DNA of 64,000 nt from DATFRX01 sp035630615 (lineage in GTDB: Bacteria > Actinomycetota > Actinomycetes > Propionibacteriales > Nocardioidaceae): the NCBI GenBank assembly GCA_035630615.1, contig DASQKI010000075.1, forward strand, positions 44,452 to 108,451. Reading direction: 5' to 3'. Positions 51,265 to 59,661 of the stretch are shown piece after piece (the first letter of the stretch is position 1; each line of letters starts with the position of its first letter). The notes beneath the pieces were generated by a model. That model was not told where the DNA came from, ran no database searches, and was given only the letters and a program-made list of their open reading frames with translations. A program made the position numbers and the translations under genes.

Positions 51265-52341
51265 ATGCCGGTCGAAGAGATCCTCAGCCGCGAGCTCCGC
51301 GAGGTGGCCGACGGCCTGCCGGTTCCGGCACTCCCGCCGCTTCCGCAGGAGCCGCCCGACACTCGGCGCCACTGGCCTCCGCTACTCGTCGCGGCCGCCG
51401 TCGTGCTCATCGTCGCCGGCGCGGTCGCCGTGGCGTTGAGCCGCGACGACGCACCGCCGGCGCCGACACCGGATCCGGTCGAGACCCCCACCGTCGTTCG
51501 CTCCCTCACGCCGGAGGCGCCGACCGTGCCGTACGTGTTCGACGACAAGCTGTACGTCGACGGTGAGCAGGTGCCCGGGTCGTGGTGGGAGGTCAGCTAC
51601 GCCGGAGATGCCTGGGTGGCGGAACGGAACGACCTCACCATGCAATGGGGCACCGACGCCGAGCCGCATGACTTCCCAGGCGAGCTGATCCTCCAGCCGC
51701 ATCTGTCTCCCGACGGCACGCTGTTGGCCGTCAGCACCACCGCTGACGGAGGCCAGGTGCTCCTCATCGACACCCAGTCCGGCGAAACGGTCAACGCGCT
51801 TCCGACCGACGCAGACGGTTCTCGCGGCGGGAACGATATCGGCGTCGTCGCGGTCACCGACGACGCGAAGGTCTTCCTCGACAGTGATGCCGCGCAACTG
51901 ACGTGGCTAGCGGCTGACGGCGACGAGACCGTCGAGCTCGCACCCGGCCAGTTCCCCTTGGAAGCCACCCCAGCCGGGCTGATCGTGCTCGACAGCACCC
52001 GGGACGACGCGGCCTACCTGGCGGACGTCGCTGACTCCGGCGAGATCAACCGGCTTCGCCCGCTCCCCGGTTTTGAGATCGTCATCAACCCGTCCGGCAC
52101 CTGGCTCGCGTACGGCGGGTCCTGGGGCGGCGAGTCGCAGACGATCCCCGAGATCACGGCGCAGCCCGTCGACGCCGGCCGGCAGCTCAAGCTGCAGCCG
52201 CCCGACAAGCGGACGCTCGTCCCCATGACCTGGGAGGACGACGACCTGCTCCTGGCCGCGCTGTACGACGACGGCGACCCGACCGGGCTCGCGCGCTGCA
52301 GCATTCGCGACGAACGCTGCGTGGTGATCGACCTTCGGTGA
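51265..52341 (+). CDS. Membrane-anchored partner protein of the SigE-family sigma factor
   Basis: A 358-residue protein starting one base after the sigma stop. After a 35-residue cytoplasmic N-terminus (LSRELREVADGLPVPALPPL) there is a single transmembrane helix (LLVAAAVVLIVAGAVAVALS) and an extracytoplasmic Asp/Pro-rich linker. The rest is a beta-propeller-like domain (HLSPDGTLLAVSTTADGGQV). Genes in this position are usually anti-sigma-like or regulated membrane proteins. The N-terminus lacks the anti-sigma zinc motif, so anti-sigma activity is only a possibility. Confidence 0.78.
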   Translation: MPVEEILSRELREVADGLPVPALPPLPQEPPDTRRHWPPLLVAAAVVLIVAGAVAVALSRDDAPPAPTPDPVETPTVVRSLTPEAPTVPYVFDDKLYVDGEQVPGSWWEVSYAGDAWVAERNDLTMQWGTDAEPHDFPGELILQPHLSPDGTLLAVSTTADGGQVLLIDTQSGETVNALPTDADGSRGGNDIGVVAVTDDAKVFLDSDAAQLTWLAADGDETVELAPGQFPLEATPAGLIVLDSTRDDAAYLADVADSGEINRLRPLPGFEIVINPSGTWLAYGGSWGGESQTIPEITAQPVDAGRQLKLQPPDKRTLVPMTWEDDDLLLAALYDDGDPTGLARCSIRDERCVVIDLR

Positions 52342-52388
52342 GCGTCGGGGTCAGCTCGCCGATCGCGTGCGCAAGCTCGCGGCCTCGA

Positions 52389-53060
52389 TCACGCCGGCTC
52401 TGCCGTCAGCGTCTGTCCGTCAATCGTCACGCGCCCGGTCGCCGGATCCAGCTGCGGTGCGGGCTGCGACTGGCCGTCGACCGTTAGCACGCCGATCTGC
52501 CGGCCGCTCGGCAGCACGATCCACCCGCCGGTGACCTCGGCGCCGTCGATCGTGTCGGCGACCCGATACAAACCCTTTGGCGGGCTCACCTGCCGAAGCG
52601 AAAAGTCGAACCGGCTCCCCTCGACCCGGACCGAGCCGGTCGCCTGCTGACCGTTGAAGCCGCCGCGAAGCCCACCGTTGTCGCCGGACATTCGCAACCG
52701 ACCGGCGGTAGCCGAGCCGCTGAGCCACGCCTCGAGGCTGGCACCATCACAGAAGTACGCCGTCGCCTCTCCGCCGTGGTCGACCACGGCGAGGGTTCCC
52801 GCACCGCCGTCGACGCGACCGACGAAGGTGTTCGTCCGCTCCTTCTCAGGTGTGGGCGGCTCTGACGTCGGCGTCGGGCTCTCGGTGGCCTGAGTCTCGG
52901 TGACCTGAGTCTCGGTCGGCGCCGAGCTCGGATCGATCTCCGCAGCTTCCGACTGTCCGTCAGCCGAGTCCGAGTCTTGCTGGCTCGACACGATGGTCGC
53001 CCCCGCGATAACGATGGCGAGGGCGAGTCCGGTCAGCACGATCGTCCGTGGCCAGTTCAT
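52389..53060 (-). CDS. Membrane-anchored exported protein, unknown function
   Basis: A 223-residue protein with an N-terminal anchor (MNWPRTIVLTGLALAIVIAG), then a long Ser/Thr/Pro/Glu-rich linker (QVTETQATESPTPTSEPPTP), then a beta-rich domain (VDGGAGTLAVVDHGGEATAY, FCDGASLEAWLSGSATAGRL). GAGGAG before ATG 53060 defines the start. The linker resembles cell-wall spanning stalks. No enzymatic motif. Convergent with the sigma partner gene. Confidence 0.8.
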   Translation of the reverse strand: MNWPRTIVLTGLALAIVIAGATIVSSQQDSDSADGQSEAAEIDPSSAPTETQVTETQATESPTPTSEPPTPEKERTNTFVGRVDGGAGTLAVVDHGGEATAYFCDGASLEAWLSGSATAGRLRMSGDNGGLRGGFNGQQATGSVRVEGSRFDFSLRQVSPPKGLYRVADTIDGAEVTGGWIVLPSGRQIGVLTVDGQSQPAPQLDPATGRVTIDGQTLTAEPA

Positions 53061-53103
53061 GTCACTCCTCCTCGATCCGGTCCTCCGGCCAGGGCGGTCA
53101 GGA

Positions 53104-53289
53104 TCAGTCGTGCGGGCTCGTCGCGACGTACCAGCTCCCTGGACCCGACGGCCGGTGCGCGGCGTACACGTCGTCGGACAGCGGGCCCTCGGCACGTTTT
53201 CCGCTCAGTCGCAAGCCGGTCGCGCCGCATTCGTGCAACTCCATCAGGATAGGCTCGAAGGGGCCACGGACGGACAGTTCGGGTGTTGG
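53104..53289 (-). pseudogene. Small C-terminal gene fragment, unknown
   Basis: An open minus-strand stretch of 62 codons with strong G/C at third positions: PTPELSVRGPFEPILMELHE, CGATGLRLSGKRAEGPLSDD and VYAAHRPSGPGSWYVATSPHD. It begins right after a stop codon with no good start. An internal ATG at 53244 would give 46 residues. It looks like the truncated 3' end of a gene just upstream of the membrane-anchored 52389 gene. The remaining 200 bases up to the peptidase start hold nothing I recognise. Confidence 0.4.
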
Positions 53290-53489
53290 CTAGCTGACCT
53301 GTGCGGCGGCAGACCGAGCCAGAAACCGCTCTTGACCTGCGCAAACGCGGGTCGGCTCAGGTTGGCCAGACAACCTCGTCGAGGAACCGCCGACGACCAG
53401 CATCACGACGCATGACACCGAGCAACGGCCGGTGTGGCCCGACTACTCGCCGCCGATCGGTAGGCGCCGGATGTCGTTAGGATCGCTTG

Positions 53490-54443
53490 GTGTCGTACCC
53501 GATTGTCGATCCCTATGACTCCGGGCTGATGGAAGCCGGCGATGGACATCAGGTCTACTGGGAGATTTGCGGGCATCCGCAGGGCAAGCCGGCCGTCGTC
53601 TTGCACGGCGGTCCCGGCTCCGGTGCGACCCCATGGTGGAAACAATTCTTCGATCCGGAGAGGTACTGCTACGTCCTGATGGATCAGCGAGGCTGCGGCC
53701 GCAGCCTCCCGAATGCTTGCGATGACCCAGCGGCTCTGAAAGACAACACCACGGCTCACCTGATCAGCGATCTGGAAATGCTGCGTCGGCAGTTGGGTAT
53801 TGATCGCTGGCTCGTCTTCGGTGCTTCATGGGGATCCACACTCGGCCTGGCGTACGCAGTTCAGCACCCACAAAGCGTGAGCGAGCTCGTGTTGTGGGCC
53901 GTGGTGACGACACGGGCAAAGGATGTCCATTGGTTCACCCACACGATGGGCGAGATCTATCCCCACGAGTTCGACGAGCTCAGGGCGATTCTGACCGAGG
54001 GCCAACGGCACGGGAACATCCCGGCAGCCATCAACACGCTGCTCCTGGACGAGAATCCTGATGTGGCCGATCAAGCCGCCCGCGCATGGTGCGCATGGGA
54101 GGACAGACTCGCGACCCTCAGTGGCCCGGTCGAACCGCATCCTCGGTCCCTCGACCCTCGTCGGCGACTGGGCTTCGCCCGCCTTGTCACGCACTACTTC
54201 GGGAACTTCGCCTTTCTCGACGACGACGCGATCACGGGACACCTCGACCGGCTGCGCAACATTCCGACCTACTTGCTTCGTGGCCGTTTGGACATCGCGT
54301 CACCGCTCGGGTCTGCCTACCAAGTCGCGGCAGGCATCCCGTCGGCCACCCTGGACATCGTCGAAGCCGACGCCCACGGCGCCGGAGACGACACGATGTC
54401 TCGACTGATCGACGCTCTCGACGCCTTCGCCACCCATGCCTGA
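53490..54443 (+). CDS. pip: Prolyl aminopeptidase
   Basis: A 317-residue alpha/beta-hydrolase releasing N-terminal proline from peptides. VLHGGPGSGATPWWKQFFDP contains the HGGPG oxyanion motif (about 37-46), DQRGCGRSLPN is the family block, GASWGSTLGLAYA has the nucleophile Ser (about 112), and RGRLDIASP and DAHGAGD supply Asp (about 267) and His (about 296). GTG 53490 is used; a TTG sits one codon earlier. Its 3' end overlaps the convergent HAF-repeat gene by 127 bases. Confidence 0.93.
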   Translation: MSYPIVDPYDSGLMEAGDGHQVYWEICGHPQGKPAVVLHGGPGSGATPWWKQFFDPERYCYVLMDQRGCGRSLPNACDDPAALKDNTTAHLISDLEMLRRQLGIDRWLVFGASWGSTLGLAYAVQHPQSVSELVLWAVVTTRAKDVHWFTHTMGEIYPHEFDELRAILTEGQRHGNIPAAINTLLLDENPDVADQAARAWCAWEDRLATLSGPVEPHPRSLDPRRRLGFARLVTHYFGNFAFLDDDAITGHLDRLRNIPTYLLRGRLDIASPLGSAYQVAAGIPSATLDIVEADAHGAGDDTMSRLIDALDAFATHA

Positions 54444-55441
54444 AGAGCCTCGACAGTGGGTCGCGACGCGAGAGTGCGCTGCGCGCCCGGCGCGACGTTC
54501 GGGTTTTGGTAGACGCCGATCAGCCGGCCACGGTCGTCGAGACCGACCACCTGGGTGTTGGGCGCGCGTGGCACGTCGATCTGCCTGACGGGTCCATCGG
54601 CGCCATTGCGGAGCAAGAATCCGTGTAACTCGGTCAGGTCGGTGTCGCGGTAGGAGAAACCCGAGACCTGGCCCCGGTTGTTGATGTCGAACGGAAACGT
54701 CGCGAAGGGGCGACCGGGCGCGGCGAAGGTCGTGTACTTGCCCTCGCGCAGCAGGAAGCCCCGATAGCGAACCCCGAGCTCGTTATCGGCCGGAACCGCA
54801 TACGCGCCGACCATGTCGCCGCGGTCGTTGATATCGGAAATCGCCGCGTCGGTGCCGCGCGGCCCGTCGAAGCTGACGAAGCGGCCGTGCTGCCACCGGA
54901 AGCCGTGGGACACGCCGGCTTGATCGCGGTACTCGCCGACCACCTGGCCGCGGTTGTTGATCCCGACCGCCTGGGTGTAGACCGCGGCGGGGTAGGCGAT
55001 CCGTGTGAACTTGCCCCCGACCAGCAGATATCCGGTGGCGCCGGGGTCGAGGACCGTCGGTCCAGGACTGGCGCCGCCGACAATCCAGCCGCGCTCGTTG
55101 ATCCCCTGCGCGTACGTCGTCGTCGCGCCGGGGTAGTCGATTCGGTGGAACCGGCCTGACCGATCGCCGACGAACCCGTAGTACCCCACGCCGTCAGGGT
55201 TCGGGGCTTTACCCACGATGCGACCCCCGTTGGTGATCCGGAACAAGGTAGTCCCATCACCGTTACCGGGCAGGTCGATCTTCTCGATGCGACCACGGTC
55301 GAGCACGAACCCGATCGCCAGGTCGCGGGAAGTGCCCGACGTGGCCGTCGCCGGGCCCGGCCCAGGACCGGCCGCGACCAGGAGACCGGCTGCCGCGAGC
55401 AGAGACAGGACGCGTCGGATGCCGATTCGAGAGAGCTTCAT
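54317..55441 (-). CDS. Secreted HAF-repeat beta-propeller protein
   Basis: A 374-residue exported protein: signal MKLSRIGIRRVLSLLAAAGL, then repeated blocks of the extracellular HAF type, e.g. GINERGWIVGG, GINNRGQVVGEYRD, SDINDRGDMVGAY, FDINNRGQVSGFSY and GLDDRGRLIGVYQN, each an N-x-R-G-x-hydrophobic-hydrophobic-G turn. GGAGG precedes ATG 55441. The last 42 codons lie antisense to the end of pip, so the natural C-terminus may have been lost and replaced by read-through. Function unknown; such repeats occur in surface or secreted proteins. Confidence 0.82.
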   Translation of the reverse strand: MKLSRIGIRRVLSLLAAAGLLVAAGPGPGPATATSGTSRDLAIGFVLDRGRIEKIDLPGNGDGTTLFRITNGGRIVGKAPNPDGVGYYGFVGDRSGRFHRIDYPGATTTYAQGINERGWIVGGASPGPTVLDPGATGYLLVGGKFTRIAYPAAVYTQAVGINNRGQVVGEYRDQAGVSHGFRWQHGRFVSFDGPRGTDAAISDINDRGDMVGAYAVPADNELGVRYRGFLLREGKYTTFAAPGRPFATFPFDINNRGQVSGFSYRDTDLTELHGFLLRNGADGPVRQIDVPRAPNTQVVGLDDRGRLIGVYQNPNVAPGAQRTLASRPTVEALQAWVAKASRASISRDIVSSPAPWASASTMSRVADGMPAATW

Positions 55442-55706
55442 CAGGTGCCTCCACAGGGCGGGCAGGTGGGCCGTCGGGATGACTCCTCTGGTGTTCGGAT
55501 AAGGCGCGGAATTGGATTGGTGAGCATCAACCTGCCAGGCCCTTGACAAACGAGCCGATCGAAGCAGCCACCATCGGGGATCCAGAGTCACGCTCAGCCG
55601 AGCTCCACGGGCGGGCCGTCGGCCACGGCACCGTCGCGCTCACGCTCGGCTCCGCGACTTCTAAGCCGCGAGGTCGAAGGTGGCTGACGGCCACCGGCGT
55701 GCGCAA

Positions 55707-55768
55707 ACGCTAGCGCCCCGCGTCCGACCTCAGTCGAGGTAGTCGCGCACCAGGCACGCGTGAACGCT
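55707..55768. repeat. Direct repeat copy 1 (about 60 bp)
   Basis: Contains CAGTCGAGGTAGTCGCGCAC and then AGGCACGCGTGAACGCT; a near-identical copy lies at 59238-59296 in the same orientation. Lies in the 393-base gap between the HAF and SRPBCC genes, which holds no supported gene. Confidence 0.75.
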
Positions 55769-55834
55769 ATGAGGCTGACTCTTAAACATCAGCGGGCCGA
55801 TCCACAGCATCACAGGAGAGCGACCTGGTCGACG

Positions 55835-56287
55835 CTAGGCTCCGGCATCGATGAGCTCGCGCAGCTTCCCGAAGCTGTCGGTCCACCCGTTCCGGTGTAG
55901 CTCCAGCCGTGCCTCAGTGGCGAACTCGCCTTGTAAAAGCGAAACGTTGGTGGTCTCGCCGATACCCTCAAGAGACAATCGCACGACTGTCTCTTGGTCA
56001 TCGGGATCGGGTTCTTCCCAACGGAAAGTGTAGACGAGCAGGCGCGGCGGCTCGATCTCAATGAACTCACCCGCGAGATGGAACAGGTCACCGTCGGGTG
56101 GTTGCATGCCGAAGCGATAACCGCCGCCCACGCTAAGGTCGAGCTCAATCTCCGGCGTCGTGAACCCAGCTGGCCCCCACCATCTCGCCAAGAGGGCCGG
56201 CTCGGTTAGGGTCCGGAAGACCCGCTCGCGCGGAGCGTCCAGATCGCACGTCAACTCCATAACGTATCGGCCTGGTCCACCGGTCAC
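55835..56287 (-). CDS. SRPBCC (AHSA1-type) domain protein
   Basis: A 150-residue START-like fold protein: DLDAPRERVFRTLTEPALLA and WWGPAGFTTPEIELDLSVGG (about 15-55) are the AHSA1 signature, and LELHRNGWTDSFGKLRELI is the C-terminal helix. Family members bind hydrophobic ligands and are often paired with ArsR-type regulators, but none is adjacent here. Start is GTG 56287 or ATG 56260 (MELTCDLDAP); neither has a decisive ribosome site. Confidence 0.88.
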   Translation of the reverse strand: MTGGPGRYVMELTCDLDAPRERVFRTLTEPALLARWWGPAGFTTPEIELDLSVGGGYRFGMQPPDGDLFHLAGEFIEIEPPRLLVYTFRWEEPDPDDQETVVRLSLEGIGETTNVSLLQGEFATEARLELHRNGWTDSFGKLRELIDAGA

Positions 56288-56440
56288 AGCTCCACTTTCG
56301 CACCCGACTCCGCTGCTCGGGAAGCCTCACGCCAACAGCCAGGTGAACGCCTCAAGCTTCGCGCCGGACTTCATCAGCCAGCCCAGGCGCACGCCGGCCG
56401 CGCCGGCGTCGCCAGCTGCGTGGGCTGGCTACCGTCACGG

Positions 56441-56575
56441 CTAGAGCGTTCTGCTGATGGGTGCGGAGTCGCGTCCCTTGTCCTTGTCGTCGAGGAAGTC
56501 GCCGAAGAACCAGATCAGGAGCGCGACCGCGATCACGCCGAGGATGATGGTGACAAAGACGTTCTGGATAGACAC
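56441..56575 (-). CDS. 44-residue single-helix membrane protein
   Basis: A small gene. GTG 56575 is preceded by GAGGTG at seven bases. The product has one hydrophobic helix (FVTIILGVIAVALLIWFFGD) and a charged tail (DKDKGRDSAPISR). Small proteins of this type occur in many actinobacteria; they are unassigned. Confidence 0.6.
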   Translation of the reverse strand: MSIQNVFVTIILGVIAVALLIWFFGDFLDDKDKGRDSAPISRTL

Positions 56576-56770
56576 GGGAAATCACCTCGCGATCTCCTGT
56601 ACCCCGTCGGCCCGTCCGTAACCGTCCGGTGATTGATTCACCACTTTGCGCGTGAAAGCGCCCGACTGATGAGCGTTCAACCAGTCGGTTTGCCAGGAGG
56701 TCGACAGGGGGTCCTCGGACAGCCCTACCCGGGACTTTGGACACTGCGGCGCGGCATCGTCCGGTGTTGA

Positions 56771-57013
56771 GTGCACAAGGGTATTGCCGGCACGACCGGC
56801 TTTGCGTCTGTTCCGAATCAGGAGCGGGCGGTGGTCTGGGACTCCTACGCGCTGACGAACGGCATCATCTCCGTGGTGGTCTATGCGAAGCCGTCGGAAG
56901 ACTTTGTTCACCGGGGACGAATCCTCAACGGAACCGGAAAGGACCACGGTGTGCGCGGCACCATCATCGCTCGGGCAGCGCGTCACACCTCGAGACGACT
57001 TTCGTCACGCTGA
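56771..57013 (+). CDS. Hypothetical small protein (weak)
   Basis: An 80-codon open frame from GTG 56771 with moderately coding-like third positions (HKGIAGTTGFASVPNQERAV, SYALTNGIISVVVYAKPSED). No domain, signal or good ribosome site. It may be a gene fragment or chance. It lies in the 496-base interval between the small membrane protein and the glycosidase, which otherwise holds no feature I can support. Confidence 0.3.
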   Translation: MHKGIAGTTGFASVPNQERAVVWDSYALTNGIISVVVYAKPSEDFVHRGRILNGTGKDHGVRGTIIARAARHTSRRLSSR

Positions 57014-57071
57014 GGTACCACTTCTGACGAACGCGAGCTGAGCAGCTGAGCCGTTCAGCGGCATCACGTGG

Positions 57072-59009
57072 TCAAAACTTCGGCGTCGAGCAGCCGTTGG
57101 TCGTTGGTGAGATGGTCATGAGCTCGATCGAGTGGGCGAAGATCGAGCGCAGGCCGGTGTCGTTCGGGAACGCCGTGCCCGCCGGCCACTTCTGCACGAG
57201 GACCGGGCGCATCGAGGGTACAGGTCCGCCGGTGCGCGTCGGCAGATCCGTCGCGTCGAGGCCGGCCCGCATCCGGCGGACGGTGATACAGCTGTCGCCA
57301 CCGCGGTTCGCGACCGCGAACCTTGGGCTCCAGGTCTTGCTGCTGGCGGCGCCGATGTTGAGCATCATCAGAGTGGCGGTGCGTCCCTTGCGGGTCGCCA
57401 TGATCTTGACGTTGCCGGGCACGGTGCATCCGCCGCACCGCACGCGCACCGGCTGTCGACCGGTCGTCCTTCGCCACAGCGACAGCATCCGAGCCGTGCT
57501 CGAGAGGGCATAGAGCTTGTCGCCGGCCGAGTCTGTGCCCGTCCGCCAGAACAGGGCGTTGACCCCGTAGATGTTGCCGATCGGCACGCCGGCGCGCACC
57601 TGGCCCATGAGCAGCCGGTCGCGATACATGGTGGAGACGAACTTCCTACCTAGGCCTGCAAAGGACGTGTGCGCCACCCCGTACTCGGTCACGATCACGA
57701 ACCGACGGTGTGCTCCCGCTACCGGCGAGTCGCGCTCGGCGCGGCGCCAGCTCAATAGCCGGCTGTTGTGCCGCGTGGCACGCCTCTGCAACGCGATGTT
57801 AACGGCCGGTGCCGTATGCACCCCTGACAAGGTCGCAGGCAAATGGGCCGCGAGGCAGTCGTAGCGCGCGCCGCGGGCATCCATCGCGTTGACGAACCCA
57901 CGGGAGCTCCATGCGCTGCACACGTTGATCTTGGTGATACCGCGGGTGCCGACGAGGCGCTTGAGGGCACGGTAGAAATCCCGGAATCCCGGCTGCCGGG
58001 CCGCAACGTATGGGTGGTTGGGATCGATGCGCATCCGGCCCTCCGGCCTTGCGCCGTTGCCGTGCCCGTCCCCGAAGCGGATGCGGGTGCCGCCGCGGGT
58101 GATGGTGAACACGTGCCTACTCCCGGCGTTTCTCAGGCTCTTGACGTACCTCCAGGGCCGTCCCTGGATCCGGATCTGCGGCGTCATCCGCGTCGAGATC
58201 GGCACGTAGCGGGTGCGATACACCTGGTTCGCGGCGCCGTTGGCCCTGACGGGGTGGCGCAGGTCGCATCCGCGGAGGTTGAACAGTCCGTTGTAGCCGG
58301 CATCGCGCAGGACGACATTGCCCGGCCCCTGCGTTCGGCGGCCGCCATCGATGTACTGCGTGAGCCGCCCCTGTTTGCTGTGGGCGCTGCGCCAGTAGTG
58401 CTGCGCCCGATACATCGGCTCGTTGCCGACCTCGACCGTTAACCGCCTGGCGCCGGTGTGCTTGACGACTGAGAGCACGAACTGCCGCGCCTCCCGTGGC
58501 GATGTGTTGATCATCGGGATCATCAGGTTCGTGCGGGCAGATACCGCGGACAGAAAGCGAGCGTGTTTGGCGATCGTGTAGCCCGAGCGCGATGCGCTGA
58601 TCGGGGCGAACGCCTCGGCGATGTAGCCGCCACTGGTCTGGCAACCTGGGGACGTGTCGTCATGGCGCCAGCTGAACAGGTTGGCGACCGTGCCGCCGGG
58701 GTAGCGCACCGACTTCAAACCCAGCCGCTTCGACAGTGTGAGGATGGAGGCGTTGAGCGTGCCATCCGGGTTGAGCACGCCGCCCGCGTCGTCCAGCCAG
58801 CGGTGGTTGCCGCCGATTAGGCCGGCCGACACCCGTGGGACGCGGGCCAGTGGGATCGTGGTCACCTTCACGACGGGGGGCTTCGCCTGGACCGGCGTCG
58901 CGGGCGGCAATGTCTCTGCCGTTGACATCTGCGAATCGACCAATCCTGCACAGACCAGCCACCCGGCAACCGAGGCAGCGGACAAACGAATGAGGAGTGG
59001 TCGCCTCAC
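57072..59009 (-). CDS. Secreted clan-A glycosidase-like protein with an inserted beta domain
   Basis: A 645-residue exported protein starting MRRPLLIRLSAASVAGWLVC (signal). The (beta/alpha)8 elements are visible: LKSVRYPGGTVANLFSWRHD (about 100-120), TVEVGNEPMYRA with a likely acid/base Glu (about 195), and VIVTEYGVAHTSF with a likely nucleophile (about 441). They fit GH39/GH51/GH79-like families without allowing a choice. Between them an insertion of about 110 residues (RYVPISTRMTPQIRIQGRPW, TRIRFGDGHGNGARPEGRMR) resembles a small beta domain seen in some secreted actinobacterial and phage-tail proteins. GTG 59009. Codon GC is lower than in core genes. Confidence 0.7.
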   Translation of the reverse strand: MRRPLLIRLSAASVAGWLVCAGLVDSQMSTAETLPPATPVQAKPPVVKVTTIPLARVPRVSAGLIGGNHRWLDDAGGVLNPDGTLNASILTLSKRLGLKSVRYPGGTVANLFSWRHDDTSPGCQTSGGYIAEAFAPISASRSGYTIAKHARFLSAVSARTNLMIPMINTSPREARQFVLSVVKHTGARRLTVEVGNEPMYRAQHYWRSAHSKQGRLTQYIDGGRRTQGPGNVVLRDAGYNGLFNLRGCDLRHPVRANGAANQVYRTRYVPISTRMTPQIRIQGRPWRYVKSLRNAGSRHVFTITRGGTRIRFGDGHGNGARPEGRMRIDPNHPYVAARQPGFRDFYRALKRLVGTRGITKINVCSAWSSRGFVNAMDARGARYDCLAAHLPATLSGVHTAPAVNIALQRRATRHNSRLLSWRRAERDSPVAGAHRRFVIVTEYGVAHTSFAGLGRKFVSTMYRDRLLMGQVRAGVPIGNIYGVNALFWRTGTDSAGDKLYALSSTARMLSLWRRTTGRQPVRVRCGGCTVPGNVKIMATRKGRTATLMMLNIGAASSKTWSPRFAVANRGGDSCITVRRMRAGLDATDLPTRTGGPVPSMRPVLVQKWPAGTAFPNDTGLRSIFAHSIELMTISPTTNGCSTPKF

Positions 59010-59661
59010 CTCACCTCACCCTCACATCACCGGCGAGCACCTGTTGAGCGGGTTCACTAGGAGTTCCGCTCACTCCGACTCTCGGTTGTGGCAGGTTACC
59101 GCGTCCCCGAGTGCCACCGCGGCGCCCCTCCACTGGTTCGAGCGACGGCCGCCATCCCGGCCAGCACGTGGCCGAAGCGCTATGCGGTGGATAGCGGGAC
59201 TGCAGAATGACCCGAATATCGCCTCTGACCTGCACAGACGCTAGCCCGCGCCCAACCTCAGTCGAGGTAGTCGCGCACTAGGCAGGCGTGAACGCTGTAC
59301 AGCCGACGTTCACCGAGGTACAGGCTGTGAACGCTGTGGGGTGAAATATCCTGGACTGAAGCTGAGGGCCGGCAACGTCTTCGGACTCCCGATTCTATTT
59401 CATACCACGACCGCGAGCGACGGCGGACACACCATGACAGCCGCCATCGATGCCGGCAGGAGCGAGGCAACAGCCCGGCGCCAACACCGGTGATCCTTCA
59501 CCAGCGACCCTCAAGCCGACGAGGCTTGGCAGGGACCACCCAATCCCGACGATTTCGGGACCTTAGCCTATGTCTTGATCTGCTCAGCCGATCTAGCGTC
59601 GGCGCGGAATCAGTCGATTCGGACCGGCTGCATGGGTAGACATTGATTGGACGTAGACCGG
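59010..59661. other. 652-base gap with no supported gene
   Basis: Holds direct-repeat copy 2 (59238-59296) and a second TGTGAACGCTGTG 40 bases after the first, but no reading frame with domain, signal or ribosome site. Candidate 70-residue frames here are considered chance. Base composition is less GC-rich than in the core genes. Confidence 0.5.
59238..59296. repeat. Direct repeat copy 2 (about 60 bp)
   Basis: Matches 55707-55768 over about 60 bases with a three-base gap and a few substitutions (CAGTCGAGGTAGTCGCGCAC identical). Same orientation, 3.5 kb away. Both copies read SVHACLVRDYLD then stop on the minus strand, so they could be remnants of the same gene 3' end or a short mobile repeat. 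Confidence 0.75.

Noticed and set aside
59258..59470. Minus-strand 70-residue frame ending in VRDYLD
   Set aside because: It consists largely of short repeats plus the direct-repeat copy; treated as part of the repeat, not as a gene.
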